Shown: positions 25,189 through 35,671 of the stretch, piece after piece
Position numbering within the stretch: the first letter of the stretch is position 1
Layout of the letters: each line of letters starts with the position of its first letter
Assembly (NCBI GenBank): GCA_007133925.1
Contig: SLLU01000038.1
Coordinates: 1 to 42,314 of the forward strand
Reading direction: 5' to 3'
DNA length: 42,314 nt
Origin: Candidatus Halarchaeoplasma halalkaliphilum
Lineage (GTDB): Archaea > Thermoplasmatota > Thermoplasmata > Halarchaeoplasmatales > Halarchaeoplasmataceae
Position numbers and translations under genes: made by a program
The notes under the pieces: model-generated
The model's database searches: none
What the model was told of the DNA's origin: nothing
The model's input: only the letters and a program-made list of their open reading frames with translations

Positions 25189-28100
25189 TCACTCCAGGGG
25201 GATCTTCCTAGCGGAATTGTATGGTGAATCGATGTGGCACGCCCACGAGGTCCTGTTCTTTATATCCGCATCGGTTACCAGGTGCACATCCAATAACTGG
25301 TCCACATGTTGTCCCGTCCGGTGCATGTTCTCTTGTTCGAAGACCCTGCCCTTTTTGTCCAACCAGTCCAGCAGGGCCTCCTTGCGTTCCCGGTCATCGT
25401 CTATGTGTATGATCAAATCGATATCACTGCGGGGACCTGCGGTGGCCTCCTTTGTGCTCCCGATGACATACAGACCTTTGACCTTGAAAAAATCTGCATC
25501 CATTTCCCTGGCCAACTCTTTTACCTTTTCCATGCGCCATGCCCAGTGATCCGGGGGTTTCAGGTAAGCCATGGCTTGATTGGAATCCCCATCCATCACC
25601 ACCTCCAGAGTACCATCCTTGATGAGATCGGTGACCCTCAACACCCTAACCACATCCTCCATGTGCTTCCAGTCCGGCAGCAGTTCTTCCAGTCGGTTCG
25701 GAGATGCTAATAAGATATCCTCATTGTAAACGTTATCTTCCTCATGGGGATACAGAGGCAGATAGTTTATTTCGGCCTCAACAAGATCTTGGAAAAAGTG
25801 GGTTCCGAAAGACAGTTCGGGTAGGTAATCCCCTTTCTCCATGCCCACCTCTATGAGCATGGAGGTATTGTTGATATCTCTGTAATTAACGGGCACCCCC
25901 AACTTTATATCGCCCCTGCTACCCCACCTTCCCGGGCCCATCAATATGAATCTTCTTCGAGGTAAAAGGGAGTTCAGGTCGCTCACCACTCTGGCCACGG
26001 ACCTCATATCCTCAACACTTTCCAACTCCTCGTATGTTTCCGGGACCACATAAACTATGTACTCTATGTTCTCCACAAAACCGGTGGTCACATACTTATT
26101 GGCCGAGAATAATTTTCTTTTATCGGGTACGTCCTTGGGTATGGGCCTTCTCTCGGTCTCCCGGGATTGGCTTTGGGGGCGGCATTGAAGAAGATAAAGG
26201 CGCTCTCCATCGGAGGCGAATTCCACGTCCACGGGAGTGTCCATCTTCTGCTCCAGCAAGTTCATTATCTGGCGCATGGTATCCAGGAACCTTTTGTCTT
26301 TCAGTAGTCCTGAAAATGTTATGATACAATCTTCCTTGGAAAGGTCGGATAATGGTGAAGGGAGTTTCAACTGTTCCCCATCAAAAACGGATATCATCTT
26401 GTTTATCAGAGGAAATTCATCACCGTAGGTCTCGATCATTTGGCTCACCTTCACGGTTTCTATGATACCCCGATCCAGATTGATCACGTCCATGTATCTT
26501 TGGGAATACCTTATCCTCTCATCCAGCAAGGTGTTCACTCTCAACTCAGGCCTGTTGGGAGATATAAGCATGGGATAATCGTCTCCAACCCTATCCACCG
26601 CTCGGGTTCCCAGTCCCGCCACCAACCGTATAATCCCATCCCGTCTCCTGATACGGGGTGACCATCTGAACTCGTTCCTGCTGAAACCCACACCACCGTA
26701 TGCGGGAAAATAGTATGGCCCTATCTGTTTTCCCACTACCTCTTGTACCAGGATACCCATCTCCTCGTTGACGTCCAGCAAACCTCGTTCACGCCGGTAC
26801 TCGATGGGATCGGAACCCATGGTCGAAGCGTAAACCTCGGCTATGGCATTCATCAGTGCGTTCAGCCTTTCCTCATCACTACCGGTATTTGCAAGGAAAA
26901 GGCTTTTGTACTTTCCGGAAAAGGCCGCCCCGAAACTGTCCTCCAGGAGACTTGAGGAACGAACGATTATGGGTTTGCCCTTGGTATCCGCAAGTATCCT
27001 ACGAAGACCTTCGACTATCTCTGCAGTGAATACGGAATTCTTGAATATCTGCTCAAGGAACGGTTGTTCCTGCCGGATCTCCTCCGGTTCCAGATACTTG
27101 ATGTGTATCACCTCATCCAGGTCGTTGTACTGTATGATATCCATCATGGTATCCGAGGTTATGTACCAACTTTTTGGGAATGACACAAAATCCAACAGTT
27201 CCTTTTTCTCGCTTTCGATTATCTTCCTGGCAAGAAATATCCCCGAGGACTTACCACCCAGCTTCCCTGCACCCTGGGCCGGACCCACTATGTGGGTCAG
27301 AAGAGGAAGGAAATCCTCCACGGTTATGTACTTCTTTGAGATATTGATGAACTCCAATCTATCGGTGAAGAACCTCTTTGTGAGAGAGGTGCAAATACTC
27401 ATGCGGTCCTCAGGTGCGAGAACCCCCTGGTCACCGGTTGTCTCGAAGAAACGGTTAAGCTCATCGGTTATCTCCACCAAAGGTATCCCCACCCTCTGAG
27501 ATGATAGGAGTAAAGGGCGAGCCTTGTCTTCCCTCAACCAGCGATGAAAAAGATTCGAGAGTTCGTCGGGAGGTATATACTCCCGGGCCATGTCGAAAAC
27601 ATTCTGCTGGACCATCTTCAGGGACTCCATGTCCTGTCGGGGGTTGGGCATGTTTATACCGCACCATTGGGATTCTCCGGGTGAACTTGGGATCGTGCAT
27701 ACCTTGCTGAGAAGCGCATCTATTTTTTTGTTATGGGTTCTGTAGAGATGATAGACCATCCTTCGTGTCAGTCTCAACATGGTCCTGGGATCAGTCTTCA
27801 TGAGGAGATCGATTATCACCTCCCAATCTTGTTTCCCACCCAGACCGTCGGGGGAACGGGTTTCCCCGGAGATACCACCGTTACGCTGGATCCTCAATTC
27901 CTCCCTTACATTCTTCTCTTCGATGAACTTGCTCAGCAATTCGGCTATGGCATTCAAAAGGCGTTTTTCATCCTTAAGGAAAGGACCTAGGTCTGCCGGA
28001 GGTCTATCTTCAAGATAGCCTACCTCAACCCGGCCTAAGATCTCATCGGACAGAACGATATCGGATCCCAGTGTCCAGGGTGTTTCTTTGTGATTTTCAC

Positions 28101-28329
28101 TGGAGAATTCTTGGCCGTTGATCACTATTCTGGCATAGGCCACATCGTCGTGTTTCATGGCCGGTGGTAACAGTTCTATTATATCTTCCAGAGCCTTTTC
28201 AAGAGATATGTGATTATTCTTGACTATCCCGGATATCCCGTATAGACAGTTGAGCTCCTTCACCCTCTCTTTCAGTTCCTCCTCCCGATTCCTGGGTGTT
28301 CTTTCCGGTTCAGATCCATCTTGGCTCAT
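25189..28329 (-). CDS. PPDK/PEP-synthase N-terminal-domain protein with GAF-like N-terminus and nucleotidyltransferase C-terminus
   Basis: The 1046-residue protein has a central ATP-grasp module of the PEP-synthase type: GGKSSG at 358-363, IIVRSSS at 454-460, ILVQEVVG at 526-533 and the closing YLLQCRP at 712-718. It lacks the phosphohistidine swivel motif and PEP-binding barrel. A second conserved block has GPGRWGS at 798-804 and GTHFFQD at 842-848, shared with the neighbouring paralogue. The N-terminus (about 15-140) is a coiled coil and GAF-like region. The last 100 residues are a minimal nucleotidyltransferase: GS at 957-958 and D969-x-D971 in SDIDLII. I chose ATG 28329 for its GGAG site; GTG 28365 is the alternative. 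The role is unknown, probably signalling or ATP-dependent phosphotransfer. Confidence 0.75.
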   Translation of the reverse strand: MSQDGSEPERTPRNREEELKERVKELNCLYGISGIVKNNHISLEKALEDIIELLPPAMKHDDVAYARIVINGQEFSSENHKETPWTLGSDIVLSDEILGRVEVGYLEDRPPADLGPFLKDEKRLLNAIAELLSKFIEEKNVREELRIQRNGGISGETRSPDGLGGKQDWEVIIDLLMKTDPRTMLRLTRRMVYHLYRTHNKKIDALLSKVCTIPSSPGESQWCGINMPNPRQDMESLKMVQQNVFDMAREYIPPDELSNLFHRWLREDKARPLLLSSQRVGIPLVEITDELNRFFETTGDQGVLAPEDRMSICTSLTKRFFTDRLEFINISKKYITVEDFLPLLTHIVGPAQGAGKLGGKSSGIFLARKIIESEKKELLDFVSFPKSWYITSDTMMDIIQYNDLDEVIHIKYLEPEEIRQEQPFLEQIFKNSVFTAEIVEGLRRILADTKGKPIIVRSSSLLEDSFGAAFSGKYKSLFLANTGSDEERLNALMNAIAEVYASTMGSDPIEYRRERGLLDVNEEMGILVQEVVGKQIGPYYFPAYGGVGFSRNEFRWSPRIRRRDGIIRLVAGLGTRAVDRVGDDYPMLISPNRPELRVNTLLDERIRYSQRYMDVINLDRGIIETVKVSQMIETYGDEFPLINKMISVFDGEQLKLPSPLSDLSKEDCIITFSGLLKDKRFLDTMRQIMNLLEQKMDTPVDVEFASDGERLYLLQCRPQSQSRETERRPIPKDVPDKRKLFSANKYVTTGFVENIEYIVYVVPETYEELESVEDMRSVARVVSDLNSLLPRRRFILMGPGRWGSRGDIKLGVPVNYRDINNTSMLIEVGMEKGDYLPELSFGTHFFQDLVEAEINYLPLYPHEEDNVYNEDILLASPNRLEELLPDWKHMEDVVRVLRVTDLIKDGTLEVVMDGDSNQAMAYLKPPDHWAWRMEKVKELAREMDADFFKVKGLYVIGSTKEATAGPRSDIDLIIHIDDDRERKEALLDWLDKKGRVFEQENMHRTGQHVDQLLDVHLVTDADIKNRTSWACHIDSPYNSARKIPLE

Positions 28330-28365
28330 GGTCGATCTCCAGTGTATGGGTCCATAGTCCGCCAC

Positions 28366-31308
28366 CTACCTATTTTTAGTTTTCCCCTTTATTACGATCC
28401 CCTTCCCTTCCCGGCCATCAAGCCTCAGTTCAAGGGGTGTTCGGGTGGTTACATGTCTGGTGAACTCTCCCTCCTCCACTATATCCTGTTCACCAAGCCA
28501 TTGAAGATCCACCTTGGTCCCCTTCTCATCCACTATGAGATAACCTGTTTCGGAAGATACCAGGTCATGGAAGAAATGGGATCCCTGGGACGGTTCTATG
28601 TGTCTTCCTCCCATCTCGGTCTCCACTATGGCAAGGGCACCAGCTATGTCACCCCAACGTATCGGGATACCCATCCAGTGGTCCGAAGAGCCCCATCGCC
28701 CAGGGCCTATCAACAGATATTTTCGATCTCGCTTCATGAGTTTACGGTTCAATGTACTCACCTCACGGGCGATCCTTTGACTCTCTTTCGCAGCGAAGGA
28801 GTCCTCCTTGACATAGACCACATCCCGTATATCCTCCATCAAACCGTTCCCAAGGGAATTATTGCTGTACAGGAGTACATCCATTTCTTCATAGGCCCCT
28901 ATATCCACACAGGCTTCAACTTTCCGGGATACCATGCTTCTCATCTGGAGTATGTACATGGTCGCTTCCCGGCACTTATCATCCTCGAACTCCACGGTGA
29001 ATTCTATCTCCACAGGGTATCCGAGGGCCATCTTGGCCACCTTCAGAACCAGTCCTAAGCCTTTGGCCAGTGGTATGATACCCGGGGAGAGGAGTGGTGA
29101 AAAATCCAGTACCCTCGTACCCTCGTATGCGGTTCCGGGATACAGACGACCATCCTGGTAAGTAGATGCAATGCAGCGAAGCAAGCCTTGTTTTTCAGCC
29201 TCTTCCAGGTCCAGTCGAACCAAGGAGGTTTCTTCATCCATATCGAGCATCCTGTAGATCGACCTGAGGTTCAAACCGAAGAAATGTCTCTGGGAATGTT
29301 TCACCCGATCTTCGATGTCGGGAACCATGGGTCTCCTGGGATGCTCGGGACAGAAACAGTGGGACCGGCCTCCTTCAACAATGTTCTTTCCCAGCCCCAG
29401 GGCAAGATAGGCAACACCGCACTCGGGGACGCAACCGCCAGAGGGATAATGATTGTAGGAACGGGCAACACCGGATATTGAGGGATAAAAGTACTTCCCT
29501 CTTTTCTTCCCGGTGACTTCCTGAAGGATAACCGCCATCTTCTCATCGTTCAGATTCTTGGGTGTGGATCGGAGGTAGTTCCTGGCAGCTTCGAAGTAAG
29601 TGGAGGCAAAAACATATTTTATTGCATTGCAAACGTCCTGGAATCGGAAGTCCGTATCCCAGGATTCGTTGGGGAGCAGCATGGAAGCATACACCCCAGC
29701 GAAGGGTTGGGAAAGTGAATCTTCCAGAACTCCGGAAGATCTTACTATCAATGGTTTCTTGGTGTTCCTAACGAAGGAGCGTATATCACCCAGCACCGTG
29801 GGGGGAAGGCTCGATTCTATGAACTTAGCCGCGATCCTTTCGTCGGGAAGGTTGATCAGTTCTTCTATATCCAAAGAATTTTGTTTCAAGAACTTCTCGA
29901 ATACTTCCGTTGAAAGCACTATTGTCCTGGGTACAGTTATGTTCAATCCGCGGAGCATCTCTGGGCCCATGTGCCGGGATAACAATTTTGACATGAACAC
30001 CAGGCCCCGTGCCTTGCCTCCTAGGGCACCGGTACCGATCCTGCTGAGCCGTACATGGGGTCCGAAGCTCTCCCTGTGGAACTCCAGTATGGAATTTTTG
30101 TATACCCTGTACCTGTGGGCTTCCAGGAGCCTTTTCATGTCGTCCTGAAACGATCCTCTCTTACCGGTACGTAGTTCTTCAAAGGATCGAGCCAGTTCGT
30201 TCTCTCCCCGGGCTATGCACCACTTAGACAGATCTTCCGATTTCAACATCTGTTCTGTTGCCGCTTCTTGGGACCTCCCAACCGCCCTGTCAAGGTCTGT
30301 TAGGCAGCGAATGGTTACAGACTTCCCGTCACCCGTATCCCATGAGAGCTCTGTGGGTCCCAGGACCTCACTTAAAAACCTCTTCAACTCCCATTCAAGA
30401 CGGGAAGAGCTCTTGTGGAAAAAACCGATGTCCTCCGGCACCTCCTCGAGAACATCGGAAGACTGTATCATGACCGGGATATCAAAACGCTTCTTTATAT
30501 CCATGACAAGGTGGAGACCGGAATATTGACCCTCCTGATCAGAAAGGTCGCTGATAACACCTGCAAGGTTTTTGCCGTATCTTTCAACACAGAGTTCACC
30601 CTGGGTAAAATCCCCTGCCATGAGAAGCCTGGGTCTCCTGAGATGTCTGGTGATGACCTGATCCTCCGTGAGGTCCTCATCGAGTATGTTCTCAAGATGA
30701 TCTCGTATCTCGTCATATATGAGATGTACGTAGGTGGAATAGTGCTGCACTGAATCCTCGATCAGCAGTATGATCCTGCCCTCGGACTTGACATCCGGGT
30801 TGTTCTCCAACTGGATACGATCTTCTATGTACTGGAGTATATCCAGAAATATCTTCCCGTCACCGTTCCATGTGAACACGTGGTCAATGTCGTTTTCATT
30901 CACAAGTCCTTTCACATCGTTACCAACCACCGCCACCAGAAGTTTCGGGTCAAAGGACTTTACACGGCTGGCGAGTTCAACCACCCCCATATCAGACGGT
31001 TCCTTGAATATGATAACCAGATCAACGTTGTTCTTCTCGATGTACTCCAAGCCTTCCATGCCAGATCCCTTGTGGGTGAACACCGGAGGCGGCCTGCCGG
31101 GTATCGTGGGGTAATGATCTCTGAACAATCCGTTGAGCCGCCCGCCTTCTTCCACAAGGAAAAAATCGTATGTCGGAGACACCATCAGGACGTTTCCTAT
31201 CGAATGGCTGTGTAGTTTTTCACACCGGCCGTCGGTGTCCCCGATATTGGGACGTATGCCTGTTACCTTTCTAACGATCTCATCTATCTCCGAATCTCTG
31301 CAGCTCAT
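28366..31308 (-). CDS. PPDK/PEP-synthase N-terminal-domain protein with two receiver-like N-terminal domains
   Basis: The 980-residue protein opens with two receiver-like domains. The first (about 38-165) has lost the phosphorylatable aspartate (VIIFKEPSD). The second (about 177-312) keeps LLIEDS at 181-186, a candidate phospho-acceptor D254 in VISDLSD, and K299. An ATP-grasp module follows with GGKARG at 430-435, LIVRSSG at 520-526 and YILQMRS near 785-791. Then come the shared GPGRWGS at 868-874 and GSHFFHD at 909-915. No phosphohistidine or PEP domain is present. It lies 17 bases after gdh2 and is followed by its paralogue; the gap between annotated starts is 36 bases. It may respond to a histidine kinase that is not in this window. 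Confidence 0.75.
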   Translation of the reverse strand: MSCRDSEIDEIVRKVTGIRPNIGDTDGRCEKLHSHSIGNVLMVSPTYDFFLVEEGGRLNGLFRDHYPTIPGRPPPVFTHKGSGMEGLEYIEKNNVDLVIIFKEPSDMGVVELASRVKSFDPKLLVAVVGNDVKGLVNENDIDHVFTWNGDGKIFLDILQYIEDRIQLENNPDVKSEGRIILLIEDSVQHYSTYVHLIYDEIRDHLENILDEDLTEDQVITRHLRRPRLLMAGDFTQGELCVERYGKNLAGVISDLSDQEGQYSGLHLVMDIKKRFDIPVMIQSSDVLEEVPEDIGFFHKSSSRLEWELKRFLSEVLGPTELSWDTGDGKSVTIRCLTDLDRAVGRSQEAATEQMLKSEDLSKWCIARGENELARSFEELRTGKRGSFQDDMKRLLEAHRYRVYKNSILEFHRESFGPHVRLSRIGTGALGGKARGLVFMSKLLSRHMGPEMLRGLNITVPRTIVLSTEVFEKFLKQNSLDIEELINLPDERIAAKFIESSLPPTVLGDIRSFVRNTKKPLIVRSSGVLEDSLSQPFAGVYASMLLPNESWDTDFRFQDVCNAIKYVFASTYFEAARNYLRSTPKNLNDEKMAVILQEVTGKKRGKYFYPSISGVARSYNHYPSGGCVPECGVAYLALGLGKNIVEGGRSHCFCPEHPRRPMVPDIEDRVKHSQRHFFGLNLRSIYRMLDMDEETSLVRLDLEEAEKQGLLRCIASTYQDGRLYPGTAYEGTRVLDFSPLLSPGIIPLAKGLGLVLKVAKMALGYPVEIEFTVEFEDDKCREATMYILQMRSMVSRKVEACVDIGAYEEMDVLLYSNNSLGNGLMEDIRDVVYVKEDSFAAKESQRIAREVSTLNRKLMKRDRKYLLIGPGRWGSSDHWMGIPIRWGDIAGALAIVETEMGGRHIEPSQGSHFFHDLVSSETGYLIVDEKGTKVDLQWLGEQDIVEEGEFTRHVTTRTPLELRLDGREGKGIVIKGKTKNR

Positions 31309-31325
31309 CTGTACCTACTTCTTGT

Positions 31326-32612
31326 TCATATCCAGCCCCTCAATCTGCAGGCCTCAGCCACACTGTTGATGGATATCATGTAGGCTGCATCCTTGAGGGT
31401 TATATTCTTTCTCTTGGAGAGTTCCATGACCTTGTAGAAGGCGGAAGTCATCTTGTCATCCAGCTTACCAAGTACCTCTTCCTTTGGCCAGTAGTAATTC
31501 TGATTGTTCTGCACCTGTTCGAAGTAGCTGCAGGTGACACCGCCGGCATTGGCAAGGAAATCCGGTATGACCATGATTCCTTTCTCTTCCAGTACCGTAT
31601 CCGCCTCGGGAGTGATGGGTCCGTTGGCCCCGGCTCCGATGAGTTTTACACTGGGCCGTATATGATTTACTGTATCTTTGTTTATGGCATTCTCCAAAGC
31701 AGCGGGGATCAATATGTCCACATCCTTTTTCAACCAATCCTCTCCCGGAAGCCTCTCGTAACCCAGTACTTCAGCTTTTTCCTTATCCACCGTACCGTAC
31801 CTGTTGGTTATACCCCTTAATTCCTCAAGGTCGATACCACTTTCTTTGTAGTATGTGTATGCCGTTGAATCTTCCTGATCCCAACATGAAACCAACAGCA
31901 CTTTGCCTCCGTATTCCGTGAATAGTTCGATGGCATACTGTGCAACGTTTCCGAAACCCTGAACCGCAGCTGTGGTTTCGGATATATCCATTTTCAACTC
32001 CTTGAGTGCTTCTCTTATGGTGAACACAACACCGTATCCCGTTGCCTCGGTACGACCCAGGGAACCACCATGGCCCACGGGCTTCCCTGTGATAACACCG
32101 GGATACTTTCCTCCCGCGATATGCTCGTATTCGTCCATCATCCAAAGCATGTGTTGTGCACTGGTCATCACGTCGGGTGCGGGGACATCATTCACGGGCC
32201 CGATATTCTTTGCCAATTGTCTAACCCAGCCCCTGCAGAGCCTTTCCTGTTCCCTATCGGACAGGTCATGGGGATCGCATATAACTCCACCTTTTCCTCC
32301 ACCCAGGGGGATATCGGCAACGGCACATTTCCACGTCATCCACATGGCTAAAGCCCTTACCGTATCCGCAGTTTCCTGAGGATGGAACCTTATGCCCCCT
32401 TTGCAGGGTCCCCTTGCATCGTTGTGCTGTACTCGGAAACCCCTGAAAACCTTGACAGTACCGTCGTCCATTTTTACAGGTATGCTGAAGTGATACTCCC
32501 TTAAGGGCACTCTTAAAAATTCCCTGGTAGATTCGTCAAGTCCTAGCTTATCGGCAACAGTGTCAAATTGTTCCTGTGCCATCTTGTATGCGTTGAAGCC
32601 TTTTTCTGCCAT
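31326..32612 (-). CDS. gdh: Glutamate dehydrogenase (second, archaeal-type)
   Basis: The 428-residue enzyme shows K71 in CKGGIRFHP, K95, K107 in GGGKGGVICDP, the catalytic aspartate in VPAPDVMT near 145, and the Rossmann loop GFGNVAQ near 215. It differs strongly from the first glutamate dehydrogenase at 22595 and resembles the common archaeal/clostridial branch (LRVPLREYHFSIPVKMDDG start). It heads an operon with the two ATP-grasp proteins. The start is ATG 32612, with Shine-Dalgarno GAGGTAT six bases upstream and a TATA box at 32658-32670, leaving a leader of about 26 bases. The longer frame to 32702 crosses the promoter. Confidence 0.93.
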   Translation of the reverse strand: MAEKGFNAYKMAQEQFDTVADKLGLDESTREFLRVPLREYHFSIPVKMDDGTVKVFRGFRVQHNDARGPCKGGIRFHPQETADTVRALAMWMTWKCAVADIPLGGGKGGVICDPHDLSDREQERLCRGWVRQLAKNIGPVNDVPAPDVMTSAQHMLWMMDEYEHIAGGKYPGVITGKPVGHGGSLGRTEATGYGVVFTIREALKELKMDISETTAAVQGFGNVAQYAIELFTEYGGKVLLVSCWDQEDSTAYTYYKESGIDLEELRGITNRYGTVDKEKAEVLGYERLPGEDWLKKDVDILIPAALENAINKDTVNHIRPSVKLIGAGANGPITPEADTVLEEKGIMVIPDFLANAGGVTCSYFEQVQNNQNYYWPKEEVLGKLDDKMTSAFYKVMELSKRKNITLKDAAYMISINSVAEACRLRGWI

Positions 32613-32657
32613 ATTCAGATACCTCTTTAATTTGGTGTATGGGAGAAAATAACAACT

Positions 32658-32670
32658 GATATAAATAATC
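32658..32670 (-). promoter_or_regulatory. TATA box of the gdh operon
   Basis: GATTATTTATATC on the minus strand is centred about 50 bases upstream of ATG 32612, giving a leader that includes the GAGGTAT ribosome site. No palindrome like that of the first glutamate dehydrogenase is seen here. The gap to the upstream regulator gene (32613-32751) contains nothing else. Confidence 0.6.
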
Positions 32671-32751
32671 CGTTTACAAAAATCCAGTGTTTTAATGTAC
32701 AAAATGGGTTATTTCCTTATTGGAAGATACTCATGCTGTCCACCAATGAAT

Positions 32752-33792
32752 TCAGTCACCACTGCACGCCCTCAACCGCCCTTCTATCATACCTATGGAT
32801 ACCTTCTGGGGCATTATGTTGTGAATCATCTTGGATGACAGTATTGTATTGGATAAGGCACCTATGCTGTTGGGGAACGTGTCGTACAGATTCTCACCCC
32901 ACTGAAAGAAATCCTCTATGGTCTTGAATGCGGTGAATACGAGGAAATTGTATCTGCCCGTGCTGGCCACCAGGGCCCGGGAAACCTTGTTATCCTTTAT
33001 CATCAGGTCCATGAACTCCTTTCGCTTGGATTTCACCTCGATCTTGGAAACCACCATGTTGTATCCGGGAGGTATGAACAAGTTGGGAAAGGTACATCGT
33101 GGATAACCGATGATCCCAGCATCCAACATGGTCTCGATGTGCCGCCCCACTGTCTTCCTGTTGGAAACTAGTTTCCGTGCCAGTAGGGATTCGTTTGTCC
33201 GTATGCACTCTCCCTCCATGAGTATCTTTAGTAGTTCGAACTCAACTTCATCCAGTGTTACATCGTTCAAGACAATCTTACCCTTGGATCGGAATTCCTC
33301 CGCCAATACCTTCACAAAACAGTTTGGATCGTACTTGAATGTGAGTCTATTGCTGAATATATACGCATTAGCCGGTGCCCTCCATTCCCTGGCAGGTATC
33401 CTCTTCTCTCGAACGATCTTCTCCCTCCACGAGTGATATGTTTCCAGATCCTTGAAGAATTCTATGAGAAGTGTGTTGTAGGGGCCTTCCATACATGAAA
33501 AAGCTGCGAATATGTGGGAATCCTCCCTGTAAAAGGAAGTCATCTCTTCCCCCCTGGGCATGTCCGCCTCGACTATTACGAGTAGGGGAAACTCTTGGAA
33601 TAGAGCGTCGAAGGGATATATGGGAGGCCTCACCAGATCGTTCTCGTAGAGATAATCCACCTTCTTTTTGGCTGTGGCCCTGTGTATATCGAGTCGCCTT
33701 GCCAGATGACTGATGTTAACGTTAACCCCCTCTCCGGAAACCAGATATCGTAGTAGCCTGAGGTTCAATTCGTCCTTTAACGGGTCGTTCAT
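32752..33792 (-). CDS. Two-wHTH Lrp/AsnC-like transcriptional regulator
   Basis: The 346-residue protein holds two similar halves. Each has a winged helix (about 10-60 with VNISHLARRLDIHRATAKKKVDYL, and about 185-235 with TNESLLARKLVSNRKTVGRHIETM). A beta-alpha region resembling the Lrp/AsnC RAM domain follows each, with the YNTLLIEFFKD and YNFLVFTAFKTI pattern. It reads as an internally duplicated Lrp-like regulator. Lrp proteins commonly sense amino acids and control glutamate metabolism. Its position just upstream of gdh, on the same strand, suggests that operon as target. A TATA box (ATATAATC, 33813-33820) lies 24 bases from ATG 33792, so the message is leaderless. Confidence 0.75.
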   Translation of the reverse strand: MNDPLKDELNLRLLRYLVSGEGVNVNISHLARRLDIHRATAKKKVDYLYENDLVRPPIYPFDALFQEFPLLVIVEADMPRGEEMTSFYREDSHIFAAFSCMEGPYNTLLIEFFKDLETYHSWREKIVREKRIPAREWRAPANAYIFSNRLTFKYDPNCFVKVLAEEFRSKGKIVLNDVTLDEVEFELLKILMEGECIRTNESLLARKLVSNRKTVGRHIETMLDAGIIGYPRCTFPNLFIPPGYNMVVSKIEVKSKRKEFMDLMIKDNKVSRALVASTGRYNFLVFTAFKTIEDFFQWGENLYDTFPNSIGALSNTILSSKMIHNIMPQKVSIGMIEGRLRACSGD

Positions 33793-33831
33793 TCTGCTCT
33801 CTAATGCATTGGGATTATATCATGCTTTTGG

Positions 33832-33837
33832 AAAAAA
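33832..33837 (-). terminator. Oligo-T terminator after the 16S rRNA transcript
   Basis: CTCTTTTTTCC on the minus strand follows the 3' processing stem by about ten bases. It lies just before the TATA box of the regulator gene, separating the two units. Confidence 0.5.
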
Positions 33838-33845
33838 GAGTTCGG

Positions 33846-33883
33846 GACGAACCAACGGGAAATTGGTGTTTGTTTACCTGCCG
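33846..33883 (-). other. 3' half of the 16S bulge-helix-bulge processing stem
   Basis: In the RNA this trailer pairs with the leader at 35443-35480. CGGCAGGTAAACAAA pairs for 15 bp and CCGTTGGTTCGTC for 13 bp. The segment CACCAATTTC between them forms the bulged region against AAAGGTGCAA, with GGTG/CACC as the central four-base helix. The splicing endonuclease should cut here. Confidence 0.85.
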
Positions 33884-33900
33884 TCAAGTTTTCTTCGCGT

Positions 33901-35370
<1,470 letters not shown>

Positions 35371-35442
35371 TGGAGTTACTTAATTTCTTGGCGGAAATGA
35401 CCACCTCTTTTAATTTTGAATCCATCGGTTGAAACCTTGAAT

Positions 35443-35480
35443 CGGCAGGTAAACAAATTGCACCTTTCCGTTGGTTCGTC
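35443..35480 (-). other. 5' half of the 16S bulge-helix-bulge processing stem
   Basis: In the RNA this leader gives GACGAACCAACGG, then AAAGGTGCAA, then TTTGTTTACCTGCCG, pairing with the trailer at 33846-33883. Bulges on opposite strands around GGTG/CACC match the archaeal BHB cut site. Confidence 0.85.
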
Positions 35481-35557
35481 TGTCGGACCCAAGAGATCAC
35501 GGAAAATACCGGGGTTCTTGGATCCCCATGTTGTATTCCACCCACACAATGCGACCC

Positions 35558-35565
35558 CTATTTAA
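35558..35565 (-). promoter_or_regulatory. Promoter of the 16S rRNA gene
   Basis: TTAAATAG on the minus strand lies about 25 bases before a predicted start near 35536. A second box CCTTAAATAC at 35634-35643 could provide a tandem promoter. The 300-base stretch 35371-35671 otherwise holds only the processing stem half. Confidence 0.5.
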
Positions 35566-35671
35566 CCCTTTGGGATACCAACACACCACAAAAAGCGTGG
35601 CAAAGTGTGGGAAATGATACATGGTAGGAACATGTATTTAAGGATTGCTGAGAAGTATTATGCCCGGGGGG

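Noticed and set aside
28321..29058. Plus-strand frame of 245 codons
   Set aside because: It is antisense to the receiver-type ATP-grasp gene, whose motifs are clear.
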